Part shown: positions 7,931-16,629 of the stretch, piece after piece | Layout: each line of letters opens with the position of its first letter | Position numbering within the stretch: position 1 is the stretch's first letter | Assembly: GCA_946185535.1 (NCBI GenBank) | Contig: CAMHJX010000017.1 | Location: 1-64,000 of the forward strand | DNA from: an uncultured Bacteroidales bacterium | GTDB lineage: Bacteria > Bacteroidota > Bacteroidia > Bacteroidales > F082 | Direction: 5' to 3' | DNA length: 64,000 nucleotides | The notes under the pieces: generated by a model | What the model was told of the DNA's origin: nothing | Seen by the model: only the letters and a program-made list of their open reading frames with translations | The model's database searches: none | Translations under genes and position numbers: made by a program

Positions 7931-10225
7931 ATGAAAAAGACGCTATTTATTCTTTTGTTTGCAGCTCTGTTTCTGAACGGACTGCAAGCCAAACCTGTTG
8001 ATGTCCAAAAGGCCAAGTCCTTGGGTGTCAAGTTTATGAAGGTTAATACTGAGATGAGGTCAGCTTCTGCTGAATTGACTTATACGGCTTTTGCCAAAAA
8101 TGGTCAAGCTGCGTTTTATGTCTTCGCGGTACAGCCGAAAGGATTTGTTATTGTCAGTGCCGACGACCGTGCTAAACCTATCTTGGGCTATTCCACTGAG
8201 AGCAATTTCACTGCTCAGTTGCCTGATGGCTTGATGACCTTCTTCGACAATTACAAGGCTGGCTTCAGCCAGATGTTTGCACGTAACGACGAACGTACAG
8301 CCGAAGCTGTTGCCGACTGGACGAGTTTGGAGAAGACAGGTAAGCTTTTGGCATCGAAAACTGATCGTAGTGTTGGCCCTTTGCTGGCTTCCATTTGGAA
8401 CCAAACAGACCTTTACAATAATATGGCTCCCGAAGACCCTAGCTCAGTTTACAGTGGTCATTGCAAGTCGGGTTGCGTGGCTAATGCCATGAGCCAGATT
8501 ATGCGTTATTGGGAATGGCCTCGTCATGGGCAAGGTAGCCATGGCTATGATGCTAGTGGCTATTATGGCAATTATGGCTGGCAAGAAGCCAACTTTGAGG
8601 ATGCCACCTATCGCTATGAACTGATGCCCGATTTCCTTGATTTTGCCAGTCCGCAGGCTGAGGTGGATGCCGTTGCTTTGTTGGAATACCATGCTGGTGT
8701 AAGCGTCGAGATGGGTTATGGACCCAATGCCAGTGGCGCTTATTCGTATGATGTGGGACCTGCCATGGAGGAACATTTCAGGTATAGTCCCGACTGGGAG
8801 CATCGTGATAAGCCGAATGGTTCTAGTACACAGTGGAAGAACGACTTACGCGCCAACCTTGATGCGAGTATGCCTATCTATTATGCCTCGCAGGGTGAAG
8901 CAGGCGGTCATGCCTACGTGCTTGATGGCTATGACGACAACGATATGTTCCATCTCAATTGGGGTTGGGGAGGCTTTGATAACGGCTATTACACCATTAA
9001 TGGTTTTTATCTGACGTTCTATTCTTTCCCATGGAATCACAACGCCATTTTTAACCTTCACCCCGTTGATGAGTATTATGATGTGCCAATGGCGGTGGAG
9101 GATGATTTTATTTCACCTTATCCGATTCCTACGGAAGGTTCTCCGCTTTATGTTGATTTGTATATTGCTCCCGTTTATCAAACTCGTAACGGTGATCCGA
9201 TAACTGAACTTGACTCAGTCGTCGTCATGCGTGACGGTGAGGTGGTGGCGCAGTTCGACCATGTGACTACAGGCCATGTTTCGTGCCGTGATTATGTGGA
9301 CAAGAACGGTACCTATTATTATACGGTGTATGCTGTCAACGAGGTGGGTCGTAGTAAGGTGACACGTGACACGATTATGGTTGGCCCAACTTGCGATTTA
9401 CGTTTTGAGTTGGCAGATAGCGGAAATAATGGTTGGGATTTGTCGTTTATCGCAGTACTTGATGAAGATGGCAAAGTATCCCAACGCGTGGGTCTTTGGG
9501 ATGGCGGCTCTGCTACGCTGTATAGTAATGTACCAAGCGATCAGACTGCCACTTTCTTCTGGACATATGACAATACTTGTTATTCGCATGGTAGTCTTTC
9601 GGAAGTGTCATACGAAATCTATGACTGGAACGACAACTTGATTGTAGCTTCCAATGGTTATCCTGAGGTGGGCGAAATCATCGACTATGAAATTGGCTGT
9701 ATTACAGATTGTCGGGCAGTTTCCAACCTTGATGGCCGATATCAATGGCTTAATGCAGATGAGTTTGGTGCAGAATTGACGTGGGAATGGGGTGGCAATG
9801 TGTCTGATTTTCAAAATTTTGCCATTTATAGGAATGATTCATGCATAGCTAACATTACGGATGCTGAAGTGCAAGAGTTCTTTGATGCCATTAAAGAGGT
9901 TGGGACGACGACATATTCTGTTGTAGTCAATTATTCAAAATATAATGGCGAAACATGCCAGTCAAACCCTGTGAGTGTCATTATTGAGATTACGGGTATC
10001 GGTGAGGATGTCGCAAAAACTTTGCTTTATCCTAATCCTGCCTCTAACAGCTTTACGGTAGAAGGTAAGGTAAAAGAAATCAAGGTTTTTGATGCCTTGG
10101 GACAAATGGTGTATCACGGAGAGGACAATGTTGTCGAAGTGGCAACATGGCCACAAGGCGTGTATTTTGTCCGTGTCGTGGATGAAAATGATTCAGTTTC
10201 GACGGTGAAATTTGTCAAGGAATAA
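7931..10225 (+). CDS. C10-family (streptopain/interpain-like) cysteine protease with T9SS tail
   Basis: Secreted endopeptidase precursor of 764 residues. Residues 1-20 are a signal peptide. About 21-150 form the Spi_C prodomain. The C10 catalytic domain follows, with the nucleophile Cys182 in SGCVANAMSQIMRYWEWP and the general base His327 in GGHAYVLDGYD, followed by the family's LNWGWGG loop. Residues about 395-680 are Ig/FN3-like accessory regions, and the final 70 residues (YPNPASNSFTVEG ... GVYFVRVV) are a type A T9SS sorting domain. This is the layout of Bacteroidota PrtT/interpain-like enzymes, which are self-activating and can degrade host proteins. It ends 11 bases inside the convergent glycosyltransferase gene. 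Confidence 0.93.
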   Translation: MKKTLFILLFAALFLNGLQAKPVDVQKAKSLGVKFMKVNTEMRSASAELTYTAFAKNGQAAFYVFAVQPKGFVIVSADDRAKPILGYSTESNFTAQLPDGLMTFFDNYKAGFSQMFARNDERTAEAVADWTSLEKTGKLLASKTDRSVGPLLASIWNQTDLYNNMAPEDPSSVYSGHCKSGCVANAMSQIMRYWEWPRHGQGSHGYDASGYYGNYGWQEANFEDATYRYELMPDFLDFASPQAEVDAVALLEYHAGVSVEMGYGPNASGAYSYDVGPAMEEHFRYSPDWEHRDKPNGSSTQWKNDLRANLDASMPIYYASQGEAGGHAYVLDGYDDNDMFHLNWGWGGFDNGYYTINGFYLTFYSFPWNHNAIFNLHPVDEYYDVPMAVEDDFISPYPIPTEGSPLYVDLYIAPVYQTRNGDPITELDSVVVMRDGEVVAQFDHVTTGHVSCRDYVDKNGTYYYTVYAVNEVGRSKVTRDTIMVGPTCDLRFELADSGNNGWDLSFIAVLDEDGKVSQRVGLWDGGSATLYSNVPSDQTATFFWTYDNTCYSHGSLSEVSYEIYDWNDNLIVASNGYPEVGEIIDYEIGCITDCRAVSNLDGRYQWLNADEFGAELTWEWGGNVSDFQNFAIYRNDSCIANITDAEVQEFFDAIKEVGTTTYSVVVNYSKYNGETCQSNPVSVIIEITGIGEDVAKTLLYPNPASNSFTVEGKVKEIKVFDALGQMVYHGEDNVVEVATWPQGVYFVRVVDENDSVSTVKFVKE

Positions 10226-11393
10226 CGACTTCTTTATAGGTCTCAAATATTTGCTGTCCAATGTTTTGGGCAGCAAATGTTTTTATGGCATAGTCGCGAA
10301 TTGCTTGGCGGTCGTATTCTGATGAATGGCCGAGCATTTGGATCATGCCTTGCAACAAAGCGTCTTCGTTCCCTTGGGGGATGAGGATGCCTCTCTCAGG
10401 TGAAAGGATTTCGGCAATGCCTCCGACGGAAGTGCTCAATACAGGTACACCGCTGGCAAAGGCTTCCACAATGACGCAGGGTAGGTTTTCGAAGTTGGAG
10501 AATAACACGAAGAAGTCTGCTTTTTGGTAGGCTTGTGCCACCTCAGCAGAGGTCTTTTTGCCGTGGAAGATGACACAATCTTCAAGATGATGCTCTTTTA
10601 CAAAAGTTTTGAACTCTGGAGCATCATAGTCATGGATGACGTGCAATTCGAAATCGTCGCGCTGATGTCTTAATCTTTCAATAGTGCGCAGGATGCCACT
10701 GAAGTTCTTGGCCTCGTCGCGCAAAGTCGAAATATGGAGCATTCGCTTTTTCCTGCATTGCATGTCATTCCTGCAGAGGCCTGTGTGATGGGGGGAATCT
10801 ATGCACGGCTGTCCAAGCTTAAACATATCCGTGTTTACTAAATTGTAAATCACCTGAAATCGGTTATTCACACCATGCCCTTCCATGCAACGCTGCAAAT
10901 CGAGACTGACAGGCATGATAAGCTCGGCATTGTTGGCGATTTTGACGATTTTGTGCTTCAGCATACCGACCAAAACGTCCTTGTTCTGCGGCTGGTAAAT
11001 GGTCCAGTGTTCGGTGAGAACGTATCTATAGCCAAAAAGATTCTTCCAAAGCAAGGCCACTTGTCCAAGAGGGTAGGTGACGTGCAGGTGTATCAAGTCG
11101 GGCTTGAAAAAATGTTGCTTGATGTATTTCAATCCGTATTGGTACATCCGCAGCATCTTCAGTTTGCGAATGGTGTTAATCTTTGGTGGACGGATATATA
11201 TCTGCACATGGGTGTGGTGCGCCCCAGGAATCTCCTTGACCTCGAACGATTTTGTCATGTCCTTGCCGTCGCAGACAGAGAGAATGACGGAATGGCATTC
11301 CTCAGGCAACGCGTCAATCATGCGGACGCAGAAGTTGCCCAAAGTGGGGTCGTCGGGGGTGGGAAACCAACTCAGTAGGTGCAGGATGTTCAT
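10215..11393 (-). CDS. GT4-family glycosyltransferase
   Basis: 392 residues with a GT-B layout. The N-terminal Rossmann domain starts at MNILHLLSWFPTPDDPTLGNF, and the C-terminal Glycos_transf_1 domain has the signature ADFFVLFSNFENLPCVIVEAFASGVPVLSTSVGGIAEI, whose Glu residues hold the nucleotide sugar. It probably adds one sugar to a surface polysaccharide or LPS O-antigen at the inner face of the cytoplasmic membrane. It is the last of three same-strand genes (flippase, methyltransferase, glycosyltransferase) that look like the end of a polysaccharide cluster. Donor and acceptor cannot be inferred. Confidence 0.92.
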   Translation of the reverse strand: MNILHLLSWFPTPDDPTLGNFCVRMIDALPEECHSVILSVCDGKDMTKSFEVKEIPGAHHTHVQIYIRPPKINTIRKLKMLRMYQYGLKYIKQHFFKPDLIHLHVTYPLGQVALLWKNLFGYRYVLTEHWTIYQPQNKDVLVGMLKHKIVKIANNAELIMPVSLDLQRCMEGHGVNNRFQVIYNLVNTDMFKLGQPCIDSPHHTGLCRNDMQCRKKRMLHISTLRDEAKNFSGILRTIERLRHQRDDFELHVIHDYDAPEFKTFVKEHHLEDCVIFHGKKTSAEVAQAYQKADFFVLFSNFENLPCVIVEAFASGVPVLSTSVGGIAEILSPERGILIPQGNEDALLQGMIQMLGHSSEYDRQAIRDYAIKTFAAQNIGQQIFETYKEVVIP

Positions 11394-11438
11394 CGGTTGT
11401 TCAGTTGTATGGCCGTCACACTGGGGTAGCCGTATTGG

Positions 11439-12248
11439 TTATTCGATTCTATGCGTTTTGATGTCAATCTCAAAGTACTTATGCGGTATCTCATACGGCA
11501 CAAGCTTGTGAGTGGGCAAATTTTCAGGCAGATAAACAGCACACAGAGTATTTGAGATATGATAGATATGTTTACGCTTCTCTGCCGGTGCACCATCCAA
11601 GATGGCGCCCATCACATCCCAGCGGATGGTCTCGGGGTCGAGGCCGTAGTCGTGCCAAACGATGATGCTGCGCTCGCCTCTCAACAGTTTGAAGGCAGTC
11701 TCGGTGTCTTTTTTCACGCTCTCGTAATGGTGGTCACCGTCGACGAAAACCATGTCGTACTTGCCGAAATGTGGTCCGAAATCGAAGGTTTGGGAGTCGC
11801 CATAGAGTTGTTCCACATTGGCCAAATCCTTACTGAAGAAGCTGTGCAGATCGGCATATTGTTGATTTCCTGTTAATCTGACGATATCATCTTTCGGTAG
11901 GTTAAAAGTGACGCAATGCTGTGCCACATCAGCCAAATTGGCCACACTCTCGCCGCGCCAGGTGCCGATTTCAAAGTAGTCCTTCACTTCGTAGCGTTTC
12001 GCCAATGCCCTTAACAAGGCAATGTCGATGGGCATAGTGGCACCCGAGAGATAGGCGTATGGCTTCGCAATTTCGTCGAAATCGGGGAACAGTTCGTTGA
12101 TTTCGATGACGGGCAGACCGTCAGCGAGGCCATATTTTCGGATGACGTCTTCCTTGTTACTGCCTTCGTCTTGAAGGACGAGGTTGAGCAGGTAAGGATG
12201 CCGGATGATGCGCCCGATGGCTTTGGTCAGTTTATTGAGTTTATTCAT
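11439..12248 (-). CDS. Class I SAM-dependent methyltransferase (Methyltransf_24 type)
   Basis: 269 residues. The SAM-binding region begins at YFEIGTWRGESVANLA near residue 80, and the acidic strand plus metal-site-like motif is DMVFVDGDHHYESVKKD near 168, followed by IIVWHDYG. This pattern is typical of Methyltransf_24 enzymes encoded in polysaccharide clusters, where they methylate sugars. The first eight bases of the gene overlap the 3' end of the flippase gene, indicating translational coupling. The sugar substrate is not known. The long N-terminal segment (about 70 residues) before the Rossmann fold is unusual but consistent with this subgroup. Confidence 0.85.
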   Translation of the reverse strand: MNKLNKLTKAIGRIIRHPYLLNLVLQDEGSNKEDVIRKYGLADGLPVIEINELFPDFDEIAKPYAYLSGATMPIDIALLRALAKRYEVKDYFEIGTWRGESVANLADVAQHCVTFNLPKDDIVRLTGNQQYADLHSFFSKDLANVEQLYGDSQTFDFGPHFGKYDMVFVDGDHHYESVKKDTETAFKLLRGERSIIVWHDYGLDPETIRWDVMGAILDGAPAEKRKHIYHISNTLCAVYLPENLPTHKLVPYEIPHKYFEIDIKTHRIE

Positions 12249-13536
12249 TTTCAGAGGGTTGTTTCAAGAATTGTTGCTTGAGTTCGGTGATGTAGTTCTG
12301 GATCTCGCTCTTAGTCAGGATGAAGTTGCGCCCATTGAAGTGCGATTCTTTGACGAAGAACACGAATAAAAACACCGCATTGACGGTGTAGGACACTGCC
12401 GACGTGATGGCTGCTCCTGTGACGCCATATTTGGGTATCAGCGTGAAACCACAGACGAAAGTGGCTACCAACCCGCAAAGTGCTGCGAAGGTGTTCATTT
12501 GATAACGCCCAGTACCGGAATAATAGTGCCCTAAAATAAGGAAAATGCAGTAAAACAGGATGCCTGGTGCGAGGATGCGGATGAGGTGTGCCATCTCGCC
12601 GAAGTCGGTGCCGAAGACAAAGACATAGAACTGAGGTGGCAGCAGGCATAGCACCACAACAGCCACTGCCGATATAAGGAGGCAGATTTTGCTCAAGTCC
12701 AGGGTGAGTTTCTGTGAATATTCACGGTCGTCGGCATTGGCGATGCGGGCATACTGCACCAGTGCAATGCTGTTGCTGATGATCCAGATGGCTTCGGCCA
12801 ACGAGACCGAGCGCGAAAAGACTCCGACTTGACCTCTTCCGATGTAACTATCTAGTAAATAATAGCTTAGACGAAGATTGAAGAACTGTACAAAATGTCC
12901 TGTTTGGTTGAGGAAACCGTATTTGAACAGGTCTTTTAATACGGGCTTGTATTCTTTGTCTTTGTCGTTGGGCAGGTTGGCATATTCTTTCCGTAACATC
13001 CAAACGCCCAGCAGGAATGTACCTCCGTAGGCGGTATAGAGACCGATGATATAGCCGTAGATGTCGGTCTTTTTCAGCGCAATGTAATACACTACTAAAG
13101 TGATGGTTAGCAGGATAGGCTGAAGCAGCGTGTTGTAGTTGGCCTTCTGGATTTCCTCCTTGCCGACCAAGAAGCGGAAATTGATGTTGCTGAGCGAAGA
13201 AATGAACGATAGGATAGCCACATGAACGACCAAATCGGACTCCAATTTAGGGTAGAACAGCCTGATACTGAATCCCATAATCACCGCAATCAAAGCCGAC
13301 CAAATCACCGATGCGACCAAAATCTTCTTGAACGAATGGCGTGGGGCGAGATAGATAATGCTGGCTCCGCACACGATTTCGGAGAAGATGAGGATGAACG
13401 TGATGGAGGTCAATACCAGTGACTGTGTCCCCGAACCCGTGTCGCCCAAGGTCTGGGAGATGATAATGGCAATGGCGAAGTTGAGGACTGCCGCCAGTAT
13501 CTTGGTTCCAAAGGTATTTAGGATTTTCTTGAACAC
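12241..13536 (-). CDS. Polysaccharide flippase (Wzx/MOP superfamily)
   Basis: 431-residue integral membrane protein with about 12-14 hydrophobic segments, beginning with ILAAVLNFAIAIIISQTLG, the classical first helix of MOP/Wzx exporters. It would flip lipid-linked oligosaccharides across the cytoplasmic membrane for O-antigen or capsule assembly. The start codon is GTG at 13536; no in-frame ATG lies between it and the -7 element at 13564-13571. A nearby ATG is in another frame. It is the first gene of the three-gene glycan unit. Confidence 0.88.
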   Translation of the reverse strand: MFKKILNTFGTKILAAVLNFAIAIIISQTLGDTGSGTQSLVLTSITFILIFSEIVCGASIIYLAPRHSFKKILVASVIWSALIAVIMGFSIRLFYPKLESDLVVHVAILSFISSLSNINFRFLVGKEEIQKANYNTLLQPILLTITLVVYYIALKKTDIYGYIIGLYTAYGGTFLLGVWMLRKEYANLPNDKDKEYKPVLKDLFKYGFLNQTGHFVQFFNLRLSYYLLDSYIGRGQVGVFSRSVSLAEAIWIISNSIALVQYARIANADDREYSQKLTLDLSKICLLISAVAVVVLCLLPPQFYVFVFGTDFGEMAHLIRILAPGILFYCIFLILGHYYSGTGRYQMNTFAALCGLVATFVCGFTLIPKYGVTGAAITSAVSYTVNAVFLFVFFVKESHFNGRNFILTKSEIQNYITELKQQFLKQPSENE

Positions 13537-13563
13537 TGGGTCTTCATTTACTCTTTTTCAACG

Positions 13564-13571
13564 CAAAAATA
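13564..13571 (-). promoter_or_regulatory. -7 element of the flippase-methyltransferase-glycosyltransferase unit
   Basis: TATTTTTG, 28 bases before the GTG start. Confidence 0.6.
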
Positions 13572-13609
13572 CAAAATTCAGTGTAATACCTATAAATTAT
13601 AGTGGCTCT

Positions 13610-14806
13610 TTAATAGGTTAGTCCTACAATCCACAAGGGCAGCTTCTTTCCTACAGGGTGCTCCATCATGTCGGCAAGAATGTAGGAATCAGGGATGTCC
13701 GCGATTTGGTCGAAGGTCTTGTCTTGTCCGCCTACTTCTACTGTAATGTGCCCGTCAATACGGAAATCGCCTTGGGTCTTGCCGTATTCAACCGTATGCT
13801 TCACTGAGAGTTGGTTGACAGCAAAACATTCGCGGATGGTTCCAATCTCATTGCGTTGCCCGAGGGCATAGAACATGTTGGGGTTGTGCAGGTAAATCTT
13901 GTCGGGCTTTTGTAGGCGCGTCACCGACTTGTTGTCGGAATAAAGCAAATGCAAAAGTTCGGCGCGTTCCATATTCGCGAGGTAGGACAACACCGTCTGC
14001 TTATTAAGTTCCAAATAAGTTGACAGCTTGGCAATGTTCACTTCGTAGGGAACATTCTCTGCCAAGAAAACCAGCAAAGCCTTGATTTTACGTGTGTTGT
14101 AAAATTCCACTCCGCAAAATTGTGTCATTTCCTGCTCGATAATAAAATTGATGACATTCTCGATACGGCTGTAATATTCCTCCTCGTTGCCGTCATAAAA
14201 AGGATAGTATCCCGCACGAAGATACTGCTCAAAAAGCTGTTGAGGCCGACATAGTTTGTTGATTTCCATACAGATGTTATAGGCATTGGAAAGAATATCA
14301 TCAAGACTCTTCACGGGGAATTGAATGCCTTTGTAGAAATGGAGGAACTCGCGAAACGACAGTCCTGCCATGTCGTAACTCAGTACACGACGCGAGAGGT
14401 CGGCATCGGCATTGAGAATCTGCAAAAGGGATGATCCCGAAAAGGTGATTTTCATGTCGGGATAGAGGTCGATGATTTCCTTGATTTCCTGGCTCCATGT
14501 GGGATATTTGTGTACCTCGTCGAGGAAAAGGTGCTTGCCGCCCATCAAGTGGAAAGTTTCGGCCAGTTGAAGCAGGCTGTGGTTGCTGAAATAGAGGCTG
14601 TCCAATACGCAATAAAGCGCCTCGCCAGGTTTGATGCCATAGTTTTTCTTGATATACTGTCGCATCAGTGTAGTTTTTCCTACGCCTCGCGAACCTCGAA
14701 TGCCCACCAATTGCTTCTCCCACGAAATGGTATTGATTGTCTCTCGGACGATGTCCATGCTCACCTGTGAAATCAGAATTTGGTGTTTTTTGAATAACGT
14801 TTCCAT
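13610..14806 (-). CDS. AAA_14/DUF4143 ATPase
   Basis: 398 residues. Walker A is GSRGVGKTTL near residue 38 and Walker B is HLFLDEVHKYPTW near 95, followed by the sensor-like ITFSGSSLLQI. The C-terminal half is DUF4143 with a winged-helix part (ISTYLELNKQTVLSYLANMERAELL) and a PD-(D/E)XK-like remnant (DFRIDGHITVEVGG). These ATPases are very common in Bacteroidota in many divergent copies; their role is unknown, with suggestions ranging from transcription to defence. Promoter TATCTTTG lies at 14830-14837. No partner gene is evident. Confidence 0.9.
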   Translation of the reverse strand: METLFKKHQILISQVSMDIVRETINTISWEKQLVGIRGSRGVGKTTLMRQYIKKNYGIKPGEALYCVLDSLYFSNHSLLQLAETFHLMGGKHLFLDEVHKYPTWSQEIKEIIDLYPDMKITFSGSSLLQILNADADLSRRVLSYDMAGLSFREFLHFYKGIQFPVKSLDDILSNAYNICMEINKLCRPQQLFEQYLRAGYYPFYDGNEEEYYSRIENVINFIIEQEMTQFCGVEFYNTRKIKALLVFLAENVPYEVNIAKLSTYLELNKQTVLSYLANMERAELLHLLYSDNKSVTRLQKPDKIYLHNPNMFYALGQRNEIGTIRECFAVNQLSVKHTVEYGKTQGDFRIDGHITVEVGGQDKTFDQIADIPDSYILADMMEHPVGKKLPLWIVGLTY

Positions 14807-14829
14807 CTTTTCTGTTCGTCTTTAGGCTG

Positions 14830-14837
14830 CAAAGATA
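14830..14837 (-). promoter_or_regulatory. -7 element of the DUF4143 ATPase gene
   Basis: TATCTTTG, 24 bases before the ATG at 14806. Confidence 0.6.
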
Positions 14838-15092
14838 CAAAAAAGTTAATACGATAACCGTTTTTATCAAATAATCGGTTAATCGACTAATCTATTTATT
14901 GTATTTTTCGGTTAGTTGGGTAAACGATATTTGGATGAATCACGGGTGTAATGATTGATTCCACAGGGTTTATTGTCTAACTGGTATACTTCATTGCTTC
15001 GCCAGCAAGTCTTGGAACGTTATTCTATCCAATGTTGAAACACAAATCAATGAAAAAACGCACCCAAATCCTTGCGCCTTTGAAAAAATGTG

Positions 15093-15100
15093 TAATTTTG
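15093..15100 (+). promoter_or_regulatory. -7 element driving the structured leader at 15165-15363
   Basis: TAATTTTG with a TTG at 15072-15074 (18-base spacer). The ATG of the next gene is 326 bases downstream, which leaves room for a long leader or a separate RNA. Confidence 0.55.
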
Positions 15101-15164
15101 CACCGATAAAACCACGAATAGTAACCCATAAATCGAAATGGATATGCAATAAAAGCGCAGATTT

Positions 15165-15363
15165 GCGTGAAATGAAACGACATAAATAACAGCATTAAAC
15201 TTGATTCTTCTCCATTAGAAATTTGGCGATTTTTAGGATGATATCACAAGTTAATAGGCTACATGCTCATGGTATAGCGTGAGATGGACTTATTTCTTGG
15301 TGATATCGGGTTACGCCAAATACCTTAATGGAGCGGGAAACGAGGAAGTTTCACGCTTTTTTT
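15165..15363 (+). ncRNA. Long rod-shaped structured RNA (leader or small RNA), copy A
   Basis: Nested inverted repeats read by eye: GCGTGAAA 15165-15172 with TTTCACGC 15349-15356; CTCCATTA 15210-15217 with TAATGGAG 15326-15333; TTTGGCG 15222-15228 with CGCCAAA 15314-15320; TGATATC with TGATATC (15239 and 15301); AAGT with ACTT; and a terminal CTCA/TGAG hairpin at 15266-15283. Seven T residues follow the outer helix. The promoter at 15093 and the T-run show forward-strand transcription. The fold could be a cis-acting leader of the lipoprotein gene at 15427, or a separate RNA such as a 6S-like rod. Confidence 0.6.
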
Positions 15364-15426
15364 GTGCTTGTTTGGAAACAGAAACTAGTCAATTAAACAA
15401 GTAATAACAATTAAAATCACAAGAAA

Positions 15427-16608
15427 ATGAAAACAATCATGAAGGCTACAGCAGCCATAATGCTGATGATGGCGGTGATGATGACCGCAGGATGCACAAA
15501 AGACCCAAACAATGGGGGAAACAATAGCGGTGGTAATGGAGGCAGTAGCGGTGGTGGCTCAAATCCATCAACCGAAGGTATCTATTTGGGCATCATTGGT
15601 TTCAACAACGGAATCATTGAACCTATTAAAGAAATCAGTTTGTTGAACGCCTCTACTAAGAATCAGTTCCTTAGTTATATTGGGAACTTACAGAAAGGTA
15701 GGCTTACAGGCCTCTATTATGCAGATTACATGGGCCTTGAGAAGTTGAAGACCTATCAGAAACCTCCAAAACTCCAAAATGTGTCTTTGGTAACGTTCAC
15801 CGATGGATTAGACAACTATTCAACACAGGAAGGAGTAATGAATCCGAACAACTATCTTGACCCTGATGACTATAGGGATTATCTGAACAATAGAATAAGA
15901 AATGAGAATATCCATGGATTGCCAATAACGGCCTACTCCATCGGACTTAGGGGTGCTGACATTCAAGCCAACAACGTTCCCAGATTCCGAACTATTTTGG
16001 AAAAACTCGCAAGCCCTAACAAATCATATATGGCTGAAAACATGGCCCAAGTCAATCAACAATTCCAGGTAATTGCCCAAGAGCTCAGCCACACTTATTA
16101 TAATTCTAACGTTTCTTTGGCTGTGCCACCAGCGTATTATCCTAACGAACAAATCCGTTTTACATTCGATTTAAATCAAAGTGCAACAAGTCCTGCCAAT
16201 TCCAGCCTTTACATAACTGCCACTTACGAAAAAACATCCAACAGTAGAGTGCTGAAAAATATAACCTACAGCGGATTCAAGAACAATGTTTCTAACAACG
16301 AGTCTTTTGAAAAGGATGCCGATGGTTTCTTTGTTTTCAAGTTTGCTGATTTGAGATATTCAAACGACCAAACGGTTTCATCTTCCGATTTGAGCAGGGT
16401 TAGGCTATGGCACAAACCCACAGATGGAGATTGGACACCTGAGTCGGAATTCAAGCCAGGCCAATCCACAAGCTCCGAGGTTGATAAAAACAGTGCTTTG
16501 ATAATGCTTGTACTCGACTGCACAGACTCGATGGGCGACAACTTCATCGACATGAAGAATCACGCAAAAAACTTTGTGAACACTCTTGTTTCGGCAAGCA
16601 GCAATTAA
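15427..16608 (+). CDS. Lipoprotein with rearranged VWA-like segments
   Basis: 393-residue lipoprotein: the hydrophobic signal ends in the lipobox MMTAGC (lipidated Cys23), followed by a Gly/Ser/Asn-rich linker (residues 30-48). The middle segment has NVSLVTFTDGLDNYST near residue 120, the usual MIDAS Asp strand of VWA domains. A second MIDAS-like motif, LVLDCTDSMGDNF, appears only at residues 361-375, close to the C-terminus, whereas in ordinary VWA domains DxSxS precedes the FTDG strand. It is probably attached to an envelope membrane and involved in metal-dependent binding. It is followed after 21 bases by a CUB-domain lipoprotein. Confidence 0.8.
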   Translation: MKTIMKATAAIMLMMAVMMTAGCTKDPNNGGNNSGGNGGSSGGGSNPSTEGIYLGIIGFNNGIIEPIKEISLLNASTKNQFLSYIGNLQKGRLTGLYYADYMGLEKLKTYQKPPKLQNVSLVTFTDGLDNYSTQEGVMNPNNYLDPDDYRDYLNNRIRNENIHGLPITAYSIGLRGADIQANNVPRFRTILEKLASPNKSYMAENMAQVNQQFQVIAQELSHTYYNSNVSLAVPPAYYPNEQIRFTFDLNQSATSPANSSLYITATYEKTSNSRVLKNITYSGFKNNVSNNESFEKDADGFFVFKFADLRYSNDQTVSSSDLSRVRLWHKPTDGDWTPESEFKPGQSTSSEVDKNSALIMLVLDCTDSMGDNFIDMKNHAKNFVNTLVSASSN

Positions 16609-16629
16609 TCACCTAAATATGAATGAGAT

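Larger units (their letters stand above)
14807..15426. other. 620-bp gene-free stretch containing a structured RNA
   Basis: Bases 14807-15090 hold the DUF4143 gene promoter and otherwise nothing recognisable. Bases 15093-15363 hold a forward promoter, a long set of nested helices and a T-run. Bases 15364-15426 form a short UTR that resembles the one before the gene at 35630. Confidence 0.7.

Noticed and set aside
14807-15092. tRNA or tmRNA gene in the gap before structured RNA A
   Set aside because: No T-loop GGTTCGA-type motif, acceptor pairing or tmRNA ends could be found here or in other gaps.
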